Origin: Ferruginibacter sp.
Lineage (GTDB): Bacteria; Bacteroidota; Bacteroidia; Chitinophagales; Chitinophagaceae
Assembly: GCA_013141115.1 (NCBI GenBank)
Contig: JABFRP010000002.1
Coordinates: 310,001 to 374,000, forward strand
Direction of reading: 5' to 3'
Length of the DNA stretch: 64,000 nt
The notes under the pieces are model-generated. The model was not told the DNA's origin. It ran no database searches and worked only from the letters and a program-made list of their open reading frames with translations. Below, piece by piece: positions 39,250-48,620 of this stretch; the stretch's first letter is position 1; every line of letters starts with the position of its first letter. A program made the position numbers and the translations under genes.

Positions 39250-40503
39250 ATGTCAACAAATCAATTAAACATCGGCCTGTTTGGCTTTGGCGTGGTAGGA
39301 AAAGGCTTATACGATGTATTACACAGCACGCCTACATTACAATCTTCTATAAAAAAGATCTGCATTAAAAATGCAGATAAAAAAAGAGCTATTGCTGCAG
39401 AAAATTTTACCAGCAATGCACAAGAATTGTTACAGGATGGCAGCATTAATGTGATTGTAGAATTAATTGATGATGCCGATGCCGCATTTGAAATTGTAAA
39501 AACCGCTTTACAAAATGGAAAAGCCGTTGTAAGTGCCAATAAAAAAATGATAGCAGAACATTTTCAGGAATTGCTGGAACTGCAAGAGAAATACCAGACG
39601 CCTTTTTTATACGAAGCTTCCTGCTGTGCCAGTATGCCCATCATTCGCAACCTGGAAGAATATTATGATAACGACCTCCTGCAATCGATAAGAGGTATTA
39701 TCAATGGCTCTACCAATTTTATTCTCACCAAAATATTTGATGAACAACTGGAATTTAATGAGGCCCTGCTTTTAGCACAGCAACTGGGCTTTGCCGAAAG
39801 TAATCCAAAATTGGATATCGGGGGTTTTGATGCGGCCAATAAATTAGCTATTTTACTGGCACATTCCTTTGGTGTGGTTACTAAAACGGATGCCTTTATT
39901 TTTAATGGTATCGAAAATATTTCTTTAAATGATGCGGTTGTAGCTAAGGAAAAACATTATTCCATTAAACTGGTGGCCAATGCACAAAAATTAGCCGATG
40001 GTAAACTGGCCGCATTCCTGTTACCACAATTTGTAGCCGAATCGGATGACCTGTACCATGTAAAGAATGAATTTAATGCCGTAACTACAGAAAGTACTTT
40101 TTCGGATAAACATTTCTTTAAAGGAAAAGGCGCTGGTGCCTTCCCTACTGCTTCTGCAGTATTGAGCGATATTTCTGCATTGCGGTACGATTATAAATAC
40201 GAATACAAAAAGATACATCACCAAACAGATACAGTATTAAGTAATCAATTTTATCTAAAAGTATTTGTTAGTGTGGATGATATAGCCAAGTTAAACAAAG
40301 AAGATTTTGAGTGGATAGAAGAATGGCATAACGAATTTAATTTTAGCTGGCTGACCGGCGTTATTCACGCCGATAAATTATTCAGTAAAGATTGGTGGAA
40401 GCAAACCGGGGTCTCGTTGATACTTTACCCCGAAGCCATTATTGAAAATATTGACTATAAAAAAATAAGCAAGCGCAGCCTTGAACTGGCTGGTGTGGTA
40501 TAG
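39250..40503 (+). CDS. hom: Homoserine dehydrogenase
   Basis: GLFGFGVVGKGLYDVL; GIINGSTNFILTKI; GKGAGAFPTASAVLSDI. Confidence 0.93.
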   Translation: MSTNQLNIGLFGFGVVGKGLYDVLHSTPTLQSSIKKICIKNADKKRAIAAENFTSNAQELLQDGSINVIVELIDDADAAFEIVKTALQNGKAVVSANKKMIAEHFQELLELQEKYQTPFLYEASCCASMPIIRNLEEYYDNDLLQSIRGIINGSTNFILTKIFDEQLEFNEALLLAQQLGFAESNPKLDIGGFDAANKLAILLAHSFGVVTKTDAFIFNGIENISLNDAVVAKEKHYSIKLVANAQKLADGKLAAFLLPQFVAESDDLYHVKNEFNAVTTESTFSDKHFFKGKGAGAFPTASAVLSDISALRYDYKYEYKKIHHQTDTVLSNQFYLKVFVSVDDIAKLNKEDFEWIEEWHNEFNFSWLTGVIHADKLFSKDWWKQTGVSLILYPEAIIENIDYKKISKRSLELAGVV

Positions 40504-40615
40504 GAAAATATTAAGTTGGCAACGTTTTCGTAAATGCGATATCAGTATTTTGGCAAACTTTTATACTGTTTATTAATATTTATCTAAAATTAACCCGGTA
40601 AACAAATAAAAGAGG

Positions 40616-40643
40616 TTGTTTTAATAGTTAAACATTATCTTTG
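40616..40643 (+). promoter_or_regulatory. Candidate promoter of the cys block (TTG - 17 nt - TATCTTTG)
   Basis: TAnnTTTG match at 40636-40643 whose last base begins the GTCTA-N9-TAGAC operator. Confidence 0.6.
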
Positions 40644-40661
40644 TCTACTAATTATATAGAC
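40643..40661. promoter_or_regulatory. GTCTA-N9-TAGAC palindrome, copy 1 (upstream of cysH)
   Basis: gtctactaattatatagac. Confidence 0.7.
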
Positions 40662-40670
40662 TTTAATGCT

Positions 40671-40736
40671 ATGCTCTATATCTCTCACATAAGCTGTATG
40701 TGCAAATGTTGCAATCAAATGGTTTACCGTTGTTGA
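40671..40736 (+). CDS. Candidate 21-aa Cys-rich leader peptide upstream of cysH
   Basis: ATG..TGA: MLYISHISCMCKCCNQMVYRC (5 Cys in 21 aa), between operator copy 1 and cysH. Confidence 0.5.
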   Translation: MLYISHISCMCKCCNQMVYRC

Positions 40737-40776
40737 ACCTGTATAGCAATTATTTTTCCATTATATAATATTAAAA

Positions 40777-41511
40777 ATGTCACATTCACAGCAAAATAGC
40801 ATCTCAGAATTACTCTACCAGTCCAATGGACTAGGCATCGCTGCATTTATACAATTACTTACCAATAAATTTCCCGGGCAGGTTACTTTTTCTTCCAGCT
40901 TTAGTTACGAAGACCAGGTGGTAACACATGAAATATTGAACAACCAATTACCGGTTAAAATTTTCACTCTGGATACCGGCCGCTTATTTGCCGAAACTTA
41001 TTCGGTTTGGAACAGTACCAACGACAAATACAACACTAAAATAAAAGCTTACTATCCGCAGGCAAATACCTTACAGGAATTTGTAGAGGCTAAAGGCCCC
41101 AATTCATTTTACGAATCGGTGGATAACAGGAAACAATGCTGCTTTATCAGAAAAGTGGAACCTTTAAAAAGAGCTTTAGCAGGTAATGCTGTTTGGATCA
41201 CCGGTTTACGTGCCGAGCATTCTGCAGACAGAACCAATTTACCCATTATTGAGTGGGATGAAGCCAATCAAATAATAAAATACCATCCCATATTACACTG
41301 GACTACGGAAGAAGTAAAAAAATATATCAGTGTAAATCATGTTCCTTACAACCCTTTGCACGATAAAGGCTTTGTAAGTATTGGTTGTGCCCCATGTACA
41401 AGAGCTATTAAACCAGGAGAAGATTTCAGGGCCGGCCGCTGGTGGTGGGAAGATGCAGATAAAAAAGAATGCGGCCTTCATGTGCATGAAAACACCACGC
41501 TATCAAGTTAA
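40777..41511 (+). CDS. cysH: Phosphoadenylyl/adenylyl-sulfate reductase
   Basis: FSSSFSYEDQVVTHEI; RKQCCFIRKVEPLKRAL; GFVSIGCAPCTRAIKPGEDFRAGRWWWE. Confidence 0.95.
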   Translation: MSHSQQNSISELLYQSNGLGIAAFIQLLTNKFPGQVTFSSSFSYEDQVVTHEILNNQLPVKIFTLDTGRLFAETYSVWNSTNDKYNTKIKAYYPQANTLQEFVEAKGPNSFYESVDNRKQCCFIRKVEPLKRALAGNAVWITGLRAEHSADRTNLPIIEWDEANQIIKYHPILHWTTEEVKKYISVNHVPYNPLHDKGFVSIGCAPCTRAIKPGEDFRAGRWWWEDADKKECGLHVHENTTLSS

Positions 41512-41528
41512 AAATTTTTTAAACAGCA

Positions 41529-41547
41529 GTCTACTAATTTTATAGAC
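41529..41547. promoter_or_regulatory. GTCTA-N9-TAGAC palindrome, copy 2 (cysH-cysD gap)
   Basis: gtctactaattttatagac. Confidence 0.7.
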
Positions 41548-41557
41548 TAATAAATAT

Positions 41558-42466
41558 ATGAGCAAACACACATTAAACTATTTAGAGCAACTGGAAGCCG
41601 AGAGCATTCACATTTTTAGAGAAGTGGCGGCACAGTTTGAAAGGCCCGCACTCTTATTTAGTGGCGGTAAAGATTCCATTACGTTAGTGCAACTTGCAAA
41701 AAAAGCATTTGCACCCGGTAAAATTCCCTTTCCATTGGTACACATTGATACCGGCCACAATTTTCCGGAAGCTCTGGAATACCGTGACAGGTTTGCAGCA
41801 GAAATGGGTGCTACATTAATTGTTCGCAATGTTGCTGATACCATCAAACAAAAAAACCTGACCGAACCTAAAGGAAAATTTGCCAGCCGCAACTGGTTGC
41901 AGACTTATACATTACTGGATACCATTGAAGAGTTTGGCTTTGATGCCTGCATTGGTGGTGCAAGGCGTGATGAAGAAAAAGCAAGAGCGAAAGAAAGAAT
42001 ATTTTCGGTAAGGGATGAGTTTGGACAATGGGACCCTAAACTGCAAAGGCCCGAACTCTGGAACATCTTTAACGGCAAAATTAATAAAGGCGAAAATGTA
42101 AGGGTATTCCCTATCAGCAACTGGACAGAGCTGGATGTGTGGAATTATATCCGGTCGGAAAATATTCCTTTGCCTTCTATATATTTTTCACACGAACGTG
42201 AAGTAATAGAGTTTGAAGGGCAGTTAATTGCTGTATCTCCTTTTATAAGAATTGATGAAAGCGATGTGATCGTTAAAAAACAAGTGCGTTACCGTACCGT
42301 TGGTGATATGACCTGTACTGCTGCGGTAGAAAGTCTTGCTGTTACTTTAGAAGAAGTGGTAAGTGAAATTATGATTACCCGTATCAGCGAAAGAGGCGAA
42401 ACAAGAATTGATGATAAGGTTACAGAAGCGGCAATGGAAGACAGGAAGAAGGGCGGATACTTTTAA
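41558..42466 (+). CDS. cysD: Sulfate adenylyltransferase subunit 2
   Basis: LEAESIHIFREVAAQFERPALLFSGGKDSI; DACIGGARRDEEKARAKER. Confidence 0.96.
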   Translation: MSKHTLNYLEQLEAESIHIFREVAAQFERPALLFSGGKDSITLVQLAKKAFAPGKIPFPLVHIDTGHNFPEALEYRDRFAAEMGATLIVRNVADTIKQKNLTEPKGKFASRNWLQTYTLLDTIEEFGFDACIGGARRDEEKARAKERIFSVRDEFGQWDPKLQRPELWNIFNGKINKGENVRVFPISNWTELDVWNYIRSENIPLPSIYFSHEREVIEFEGQLIAVSPFIRIDESDVIVKKQVRYRTVGDMTCTAAVESLAVTLEEVVSEIMITRISERGETRIDDKVTEAAMEDRKKGGYF

Positions 42467-42603
42467 GCGTAGGGTGGGTCACTCCTTAAAGAGTGGCTCA
42501 CCCGGTAAAGCAGCATAGTATAACCAAATTCAAAAGCTATTATTCATCATTGACAATTCACTATTCACCCATAATATTTTAACTAATTAAATAAAAGCAA
42601 CTA

Positions 42604-43845
42604 ATGGATATTTTAAGATTTATAACTGCAGGAAGTGTTGATGATGGTAAAAGCACATTGATCGGCCGCTTGCTATATGATAGCAAAAGCATTTTAGCCG
42701 ATCATTTGGAAGCAATTGAAAAAAGCACCAAGAATAAAGAGAATGGCGAGATAGACCTTGCTCTGTTAACCGACGGACTTAGAGCAGAAAGGGAACAGGG
42801 TATTACCATTGATGTGGCCTACAGGTATTTCAGCACCGATAAAAGAAAATTTATTATAGCCGATGCGCCTGGCCATGTACAATACACCCGTAACATGATA
42901 ACCGGTGCAAGTAATGTTGACCTGGCCATCGTATTAATTGATGCAAGACATGGTGTGGTGGAACAAACCCGCCGGCATAGTATCATCTCTTCCCTGCTGG
43001 GTATACCGCATGTAGTGGTGGCCATTAATAAAATTGATTTGGTTAACTACTCGGAAGATGTATACGATAATATAGTGATCGAATACAGTAAACTGGCCAA
43101 ACAACTGGGCATTGAAAATGTTACCTATATTCCGCTGAGTGCATTAAATGGCGACAATATTGTAGACAGATCTTTAAAAACGCCCTGGTACGAAGGCAAA
43201 GCACTATTAGAATTTTTAGAAGGGATAGAAATTAAAGATGCCGTGAATCTTACGGATACCAGGTTCCAGGTACAATATGTTATTCGTCCGCAAACAGAAG
43301 CATTACACGATTACCGTGGTTATGCAGGAAAAATTACCAGCGGTATTTATAAAAAAGGCGACAAAGTAAAAGTATTACCGGCAGGCATTGAAACTACAAT
43401 TGATAAAATTGAAATTGCCGGTGTGGAAGTAGAAGAAGCATTTGCCCCTCAAAGTGTAACGCTTTTATTAATTGAAGATATTGATATCAGCCGTGGCGAT
43501 TCGATAGTTAAAACTACTGAGGACATTGCGGCTACCAATGAAGCAGACGTATTATTTTGCTGGATGGGCGACAAACCATTGCAAAATGGCAACAAATATT
43601 TGCTGCAGCATAATAACCGCCGCGTAAGAGCGGTAATTAAAAACCTGGAATATAAAATAGACGTGAACAGTTTGGAACACATTGAAGATGTGCAGCAGGT
43701 AAAACTGAATGAAATAGTAAAAGCATCAATAAAAACGGCGGCACCTATTGTATTTGACCCCTATAAAAAGAACCGCAGCAATGGCGCTGCCATATTAATA
43801 GACGAAACCAGCAATGCAACAGTAGCAGCAGTTTTATTTCAATAA
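42604..43845 (+). CDS. cysN: Sulfate adenylyltransferase subunit 1 (GTPase)
   Basis: GSVDDGKSTLIGRLLYDSK; DAPGHVQYTRNMITGAS. Confidence 0.96.
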   Translation: MDILRFITAGSVDDGKSTLIGRLLYDSKSILADHLEAIEKSTKNKENGEIDLALLTDGLRAEREQGITIDVAYRYFSTDKRKFIIADAPGHVQYTRNMITGASNVDLAIVLIDARHGVVEQTRRHSIISSLLGIPHVVVAINKIDLVNYSEDVYDNIVIEYSKLAKQLGIENVTYIPLSALNGDNIVDRSLKTPWYEGKALLEFLEGIEIKDAVNLTDTRFQVQYVIRPQTEALHDYRGYAGKITSGIYKKGDKVKVLPAGIETTIDKIEIAGVEVEEAFAPQSVTLLLIEDIDISRGDSIVKTTEDIAATNEADVLFCWMGDKPLQNGNKYLLQHNNRRVRAVIKNLEYKIDVNSLEHIEDVQQVKLNEIVKASIKTAAPIVFDPYKKNRSNGAAILIDETSNATVAAVLFQ

Positions 43846-43851
43846 CAAAAA

Positions 43852-44682
43852 ATGGAACAACAATTTTATCAATCAATAGTAAATTTTAAAAAACAACAGG
43901 GTTGTTCATTTCCTGATGCTGCAAAGGCAAAGGATTTTGTAGTAAAACTTTTTGAAGTTTTGTTCATCTGTAAAACAGAAGCGGATAATAACAGCTTTGA
44001 AATTGAATCGCAGTTAAAAAAATTAGAAGTTCAATTACAATTATTACTCTACCCTGTTTTGCACAGCGAGGTGCAATGCAATGAACAAACAACAAAATTC
44101 TTTGAAACCATACCGGCACTGTATAAAAAACTATTGCTGGATGCAAAAGCCATTTTCGAAGCCGACCCGGCAGCAAAAAATATTGATGAAGTATTAATTG
44201 CCTACCCCGGTTTTTTTGCCATAGTGGCCCATCGTATTGCGCACCAGTTACAGCAACAGAAAGTCCCTTTGCTGCCACGTATCATCAGCGAATATGCACA
44301 TAGCAAAACAGGCATCGACATTCACCCTGCTGCAACCATTGGCGAATCATTTTGTATCGATCACGGTACTGGCATTGTAATTGGCGAAACCACTATCATT
44401 GGTGATCACGTAAAAATATTCCAGGGTGTTACATTAGGCGCATTGAGTGTGCAAAAAGAAAAAGCGAGTGAGAAAAGGCATCCTACTATTGAAAACAATG
44501 TGGTCATCTATTCCGGTGCAACCATTTTAGGGGGAGCCACTGTTGTAGGCCATGATAGCGTTATTGGCGGCAATGTTTGGCTTACCAAAGCCGTGCAGCC
44601 TTTTTCAATTGTATACCAGCAATCAGATATCACCATACAGGATAAAAAAACATTTACAGAACCTTATAATTACTTTATTTAA
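43852..44682 (+). CDS. cysE: Serine O-acetyltransferase
   Basis: Left-handed beta-helix: GIDIHPAATIGESFCIDHGTGIVIGETTIIGDHVKIFQGVTLGALS. Confidence 0.93.
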   Translation: MEQQFYQSIVNFKKQQGCSFPDAAKAKDFVVKLFEVLFICKTEADNNSFEIESQLKKLEVQLQLLLYPVLHSEVQCNEQTTKFFETIPALYKKLLLDAKAIFEADPAAKNIDEVLIAYPGFFAIVAHRIAHQLQQQKVPLLPRIISEYAHSKTGIDIHPAATIGESFCIDHGTGIVIGETTIIGDHVKIFQGVTLGALSVQKEKASEKRHPTIENNVVIYSGATILGGATVVGHDSVIGGNVWLTKAVQPFSIVYQQSDITIQDKKTFTEPYNYFI

Positions 44683-44691
44683 AACATAACA

Positions 44692-45603
44692 ATGAAAGCA
44701 AATAGTATTTTAGAAACCATAGGCAACACGCCGCATGTAAAGATCAACCGTCTTTTTGGCAACAGCCACGAAGTGTGGATCAAATTAGAAAGAAGTAATC
44801 CCGGTGCAAGCATCAAAGACCGTATTGCATTAGCAATGATAGAAGATGCAGAAAGCAAAGGCTTATTAAATAAAGACAGCGTAATTATTGAGCCCACCAG
44901 TGGCAACACAGGCATTGGTTTGGCATTGGTAGCGGCAGTAAAAGGTTATAAGATCATTTTGGTAATGCCCGAAAGCATGAGCATCGAAAGGCGCAGGCTG
45001 ATGAGTTTATATGGTGCTGAATTTGTTTTAACACCAAGGGAGAAAGGCATGAAAGGCGCCATTGAAAAAGCTAACGAATTAGCAGCAGAAACAAAAAACA
45101 GTTGGGTGCCGCAGCAGTTCGACAATCCTGCTAACGCAGAGATACACCGCAAAACAACAGCCGTGGAAATTTTAAATGATTTCCCTGGAGGATTAGATTA
45201 TATTATAACTGGTGTTGGTACCGGTGGACATATCACCGGCGTGGCAGAAGTACTGAAAGCAAAATGGCCTGATCTTAAAGTGTTTGCAGTAGAGCCGGAA
45301 TTATCACCTGTATTAAGTGGTGGCGCTCCATCACCGCATCCATTACAGGGTATTGGTGCAGGATTTGTGCCTTCTATTTTAAACAGCAAAATTTTAGACG
45401 GTGTAATACAGGTAGGCAAAGATGAAGCCTATGCATATGCACAACGTAGCGCAAAAGAAGAAGGCATTTTTGTGGGTGTTTCCACAGGCGCTTCATTAGC
45501 GGCTGTTGCAAAAAAATTAACAGAGATACCTGCAGGATCAAAAGTGCTGACCTTTAATTATGATACCGGCGAAAGATATTTGAGTATTGAGGGATTGTAT
45601 TAA
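44692..45603 (+). CDS. cysK: Cysteine synthase
   Basis: [42 protein letters not shown]. Confidence 0.95.
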   Translation: MKANSILETIGNTPHVKINRLFGNSHEVWIKLERSNPGASIKDRIALAMIEDAESKGLLNKDSVIIEPTSGNTGIGLALVAAVKGYKIILVMPESMSIERRRLMSLYGAEFVLTPREKGMKGAIEKANELAAETKNSWVPQQFDNPANAEIHRKTTAVEILNDFPGGLDYIITGVGTGGHITGVAEVLKAKWPDLKVFAVEPELSPVLSGGAPSPHPLQGIGAGFVPSILNSKILDGVIQVGKDEAYAYAQRSAKEEGIFVGVSTGASLAAVAKKLTEIPAGSKVLTFNYDTGERYLSIEGLY

Positions 45604-45749
45604 GAACCCCCTCCGCCCCCTGAAGGGGGAACTGATTGCGAAGAAGATATAGGCGAAGATTAGATTTTATAAAAAGTATTTCAAAAATAAAGTTACCCCT
45701 TCCAGTCCCTCTCCTTAGGAGAAAGGTTGGGGTGAGGTTAACAGACCAG
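45604..45749. repeat. Composite intergenic repeat (ccccctccgccccctgaaggggga...ccctctccttaggagaaaggttggggtgaggtt)
   Basis: Palindromic ccccctgaaggggg and ctctccttaggagaaagg; related sequences at 48268-48400 and within the A2M CDS. Confidence 0.6.
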
Positions 45750-46550
45750 ATGACAGAAACAAATAAAAATACCGGCAAAGTAATTCTTGCCGCTGCAGGT
45801 TGCGGCGACCCGGAATTAATTACTGTAAAAGCAGCCCGCTGGTTACAACAGGCGGATATTGTTTTAACGGATCGCTTAGTGAGTGAGAAAATTTTACAGG
45901 AATATGTGCGGCCTGGTGTTGAAATAATTTATGCAGGTAAACAAAATAACAAAGCTGCATCGGTGCCGCAGGAAGACATTAATCAACTACTGGTGAAATA
46001 TGCTTTGCAGGGAAAGTTAGTGGTACGTTTAAAAGGTGGAGACATTGCCTTTTTCAGCAATGTGCTGGACGAATTGCAAACGCTTACAGACAACAATATT
46101 CCTTTTGAAATCATTCCAGGCGTAACGGCTGCTTCCGGCGCTTCGGCTTATGCCGGCATTCCGCTTACCGCAAGAGAGCATGCAACATCTGTACGTTTTC
46201 TCACTTGTTATAAAACGGATATGCTTAACAATGAATACTGGGCCGAATTAGCTGCAACAGCAGATACGCTGGTTTTTTACATGAGCAGCGAAACACTGGA
46301 TACCGTTGTTGAAAATTTAACTGCACGTAAAATTGATGCAGCAAAATTATTAGCCGTGGTGGAACAGGCCACCACGCCACAACAAACTGTTGCTGTTTGC
46401 AATTTGTATGAGTATGCAAACACATTAAAGGGAAAAGCATTTGCTTCGCCTACATTGGTGATCATTGGAAAAGTGGTAGCACTGCATAACAAATTTGCCT
46501 GGCAAAAAAATGCGATCAATAACGAATTATACTTTAAACCCGTTAGTTAA
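45750..46550 (+). CDS. cobA: Uroporphyrinogen-III C-methyltransferase (start revised to 45750)
   Basis: VILAAAGCGDPELITVKAARWLQQADIVLTDRLVSEKIL; VRLKGGDIAFFSNVLDE; EIIPGVTAASGASAYAGIPLT. Confidence 0.93.
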   Translation: MTETNKNTGKVILAAAGCGDPELITVKAARWLQQADIVLTDRLVSEKILQEYVRPGVEIIYAGKQNNKAASVPQEDINQLLVKYALQGKLVVRLKGGDIAFFSNVLDELQTLTDNNIPFEIIPGVTAASGASAYAGIPLTAREHATSVRFLTCYKTDMLNNEYWAELAATADTLVFYMSSETLDTVVENLTARKIDAAKLLAVVEQATTPQQTVAVCNLYEYANTLKGKAFASPTLVIIGKVVALHNKFAWQKNAINNELYFKPVS

Positions 46551-46568
46551 AAAAACAAATTACCAACA

Positions 46569-48266
46569 ATGCTGGCCGACGTAAAATTAAAAGTACTGGA
46601 AGAGTTAATTAAAAATTCAAGCAACGAAGAGTTGATATGGATGAATGGCTATTTGAATGGCATTGTAAAAAATAAATTAGTGCAGGCTACGGTACCCATT
46701 AGTGACGCAGTATCAAAAAAGATCACCATTGTTTACGGTACAGAAACCGGCAACTCAAAAAAACTGGCTACCGATTTTGCAGCAAAAGCAAAACAAAATC
46801 ATGTACACGCCAAAGTGGTGGGTATGGATCAGTACCGCTTAACTGACCTGGCAAAAGAAGAATACTTATTAGCCGTTATCAGCACCCACGGCGAGGGTGA
46901 ACCACCTGCAGCGGCAAAAAAGTTTTACGATCATATTCATAACAATGGTTTTAAATTAGAAAAACTGCAGTACAGCGTACTGGCATTGGGCGATACTTCT
47001 TATCCCCTGTTTTGTAAAACGGGAGAAGAAGTGGATGAGCAATTAAATAAGCTCGGCGGCAACCGCATTGCCCCTTTACAAAAATGCGATGTGGAATATG
47101 ATGAAGAAGCCAACAGCTGGATCAATACTGTTTTAAAAAATATCACTGCTAAAAAAACTGATGAAGTTGTTGTAGTTCCGGCAGTGGCAACGCCGGCAGC
47201 TAAAAAAGGCAAGCAGGCTTATACCGGAAAAATATTAACTAAAATAAATTTAAACGACAGGGGTTCAAACAAAGAAACTTATCATATTGAAATTGAAGCA
47301 GCAGGTTTGGATTACCAATGCGGCGATTCTATTGGCATTGTTCCCGAAAATGATTCGCAGGTGGTTACCGATATTATTGCTGTTACCAATGCGGATGGCA
47401 ATAAAAGTGTAGAATTCAAAAAAGAAAAATTTACGATTTACGAACTGCTGAAAAGAAAGATCAATATTTTTCATTTAACAGAACGGTTGATTCAACAATA
47501 CGCTACAGTAACCGGTCACGAAATTCCGCATGGCCGTGCCGACCTGCTTGATATTTTAAAAGCTTATCCCGTTAAAAACGCAGCACAGTTTGAAGAGATA
47601 CTGGTAACATTAAATGGCATCTCGCCAAGATTGTACACCATTGCTTCCTCCCCTGCAGCACATGAGGGTGAAGTGCATATTGTGGTGGTTAAGGATACTT
47701 TTATTGCGGATGATAAAAAAAGATTTGGCCTTTGTTCGGATTATCTTAGCCAGTTAAAACTAAACAGCAACCAGCAATTTTTTGTGCAGCCCAACAAAAG
47801 ATTCCGATTGCCTGCCGAAAATAAAGATATTATTATGGTTGGGCCGGGCACCGGTATCGCCGCATTCCGTTCGTTTTTAGCCCAGCGTGACGCAACAGGT
47901 GCAACAGGCAGAAACTGGTTATTTTTTGGAGAACAATATTTTGCAAGTGATTTTTTATACCAGACAGAGATACAGAACTGGCATGAGACAGGTGTACTTA
48001 CAAAAATAAACCTTGCTTTCAGCCGTAATCAAAAAGAAAAAATTTATGTGCAGCACAAAATGAAAGAGCATGCTGCCGAATTGTATGAATGGTTGAATGG
48101 AGGCGCTTCATTTTTTGTATGTGGCAAAAAACACCCCATGAGTACAGATGTGGAACATGCATTGTTGCAAATAATAGAACAACACGGTAATAAAACACTG
48201 GAAGAAGCAAAACATTTTTTGCACCTGATGGAAGAAGAAGGGAGGTATGAGAAGGATGTGTATTGA
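46569..48266 (+). CDS. cysJ: Sulfite reductase flavoprotein subunit (CysJ-type)
   Basis: Flavodoxin domain YGTETGNSKKLA..STHGEGEPP; GPGTGIAAFRSFLAQRDA NADP-binding; 565 aa. Confidence 0.93.
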   Translation: MLADVKLKVLEELIKNSSNEELIWMNGYLNGIVKNKLVQATVPISDAVSKKITIVYGTETGNSKKLATDFAAKAKQNHVHAKVVGMDQYRLTDLAKEEYLLAVISTHGEGEPPAAAKKFYDHIHNNGFKLEKLQYSVLALGDTSYPLFCKTGEEVDEQLNKLGGNRIAPLQKCDVEYDEEANSWINTVLKNITAKKTDEVVVVPAVATPAAKKGKQAYTGKILTKINLNDRGSNKETYHIEIEAAGLDYQCGDSIGIVPENDSQVVTDIIAVTNADGNKSVEFKKEKFTIYELLKRKINIFHLTERLIQQYATVTGHEIPHGRADLLDILKAYPVKNAAQFEEILVTLNGISPRLYTIASSPAAHEGEVHIVVVKDTFIADDKKRFGLCSDYLSQLKLNSNQQFFVQPNKRFRLPAENKDIIMVGPGTGIAAFRSFLAQRDATGATGRNWLFFGEQYFASDFLYQTEIQNWHETGVLTKINLAFSRNQKEKIYVQHKMKEHAAELYEWLNGGASFFVCGKKHPMSTDVEHALLQIIEQHGNKTLEEAKHFLHLMEEEGRYEKDVY

Positions 48267-48267
48267 G

Positions 48268-48600
48268 TCCCCTCCTTCCCTACAGGATTGCAGGGAGGAA
48301 CTATGGAGGAGATCTTAGCGAATTTGACCTCACCTATCCTCTCCTTCAGGAGAGGGAAATGGAGCAGAACTTAGCGAAGATTGTGAAGGAGATTATGCTT
48401 TTAGCTCCGTAGGAGCGGCATTTTGGTAAAAAGACAGAAAGCGTTTTGCAAAGCCCCGGAGGGGCGACATTTTCTAAAGCAAAACACAATTAAAGTTCAA
48501 TAAAGATTTACAGTATAAGAGTGATTATTTCACTTTTTTACTAAAAAAATGAAATAACAAACAGCCGTTGCCAATGAAGTTCAATAGAATTTATCAGCCC
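48268..48600. repeat. Intergenic repeat cluster: ccctcc..gggagg units plus agctccgtaggagcggcattttggta / agccccggaggggcgacattttcta units
   Basis: Direct and palindromic similarities within the cysJ-cysI gap. Confidence 0.65.
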
Positions 48601-48620
48601 GGCTCAAAAGAAAAATAAAA

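Noticed and set aside
40681-40776. Classical attenuator terminator between the Cys-rich leader and cysH
   Set aside because: Only weak 4-5 bp stems seen (e.g. ttgc..gcaa before ttattttt); not enough to call a terminator.
45636-45749. N-terminal extension of the cobA ORF (MRRRYRRRLDFIKSISKIKLPLPVPLLRRKVGVRL…)
   Set aside because: Translated intergenic repeat; the ATG at 45750 starts a normal CobA N-terminus.
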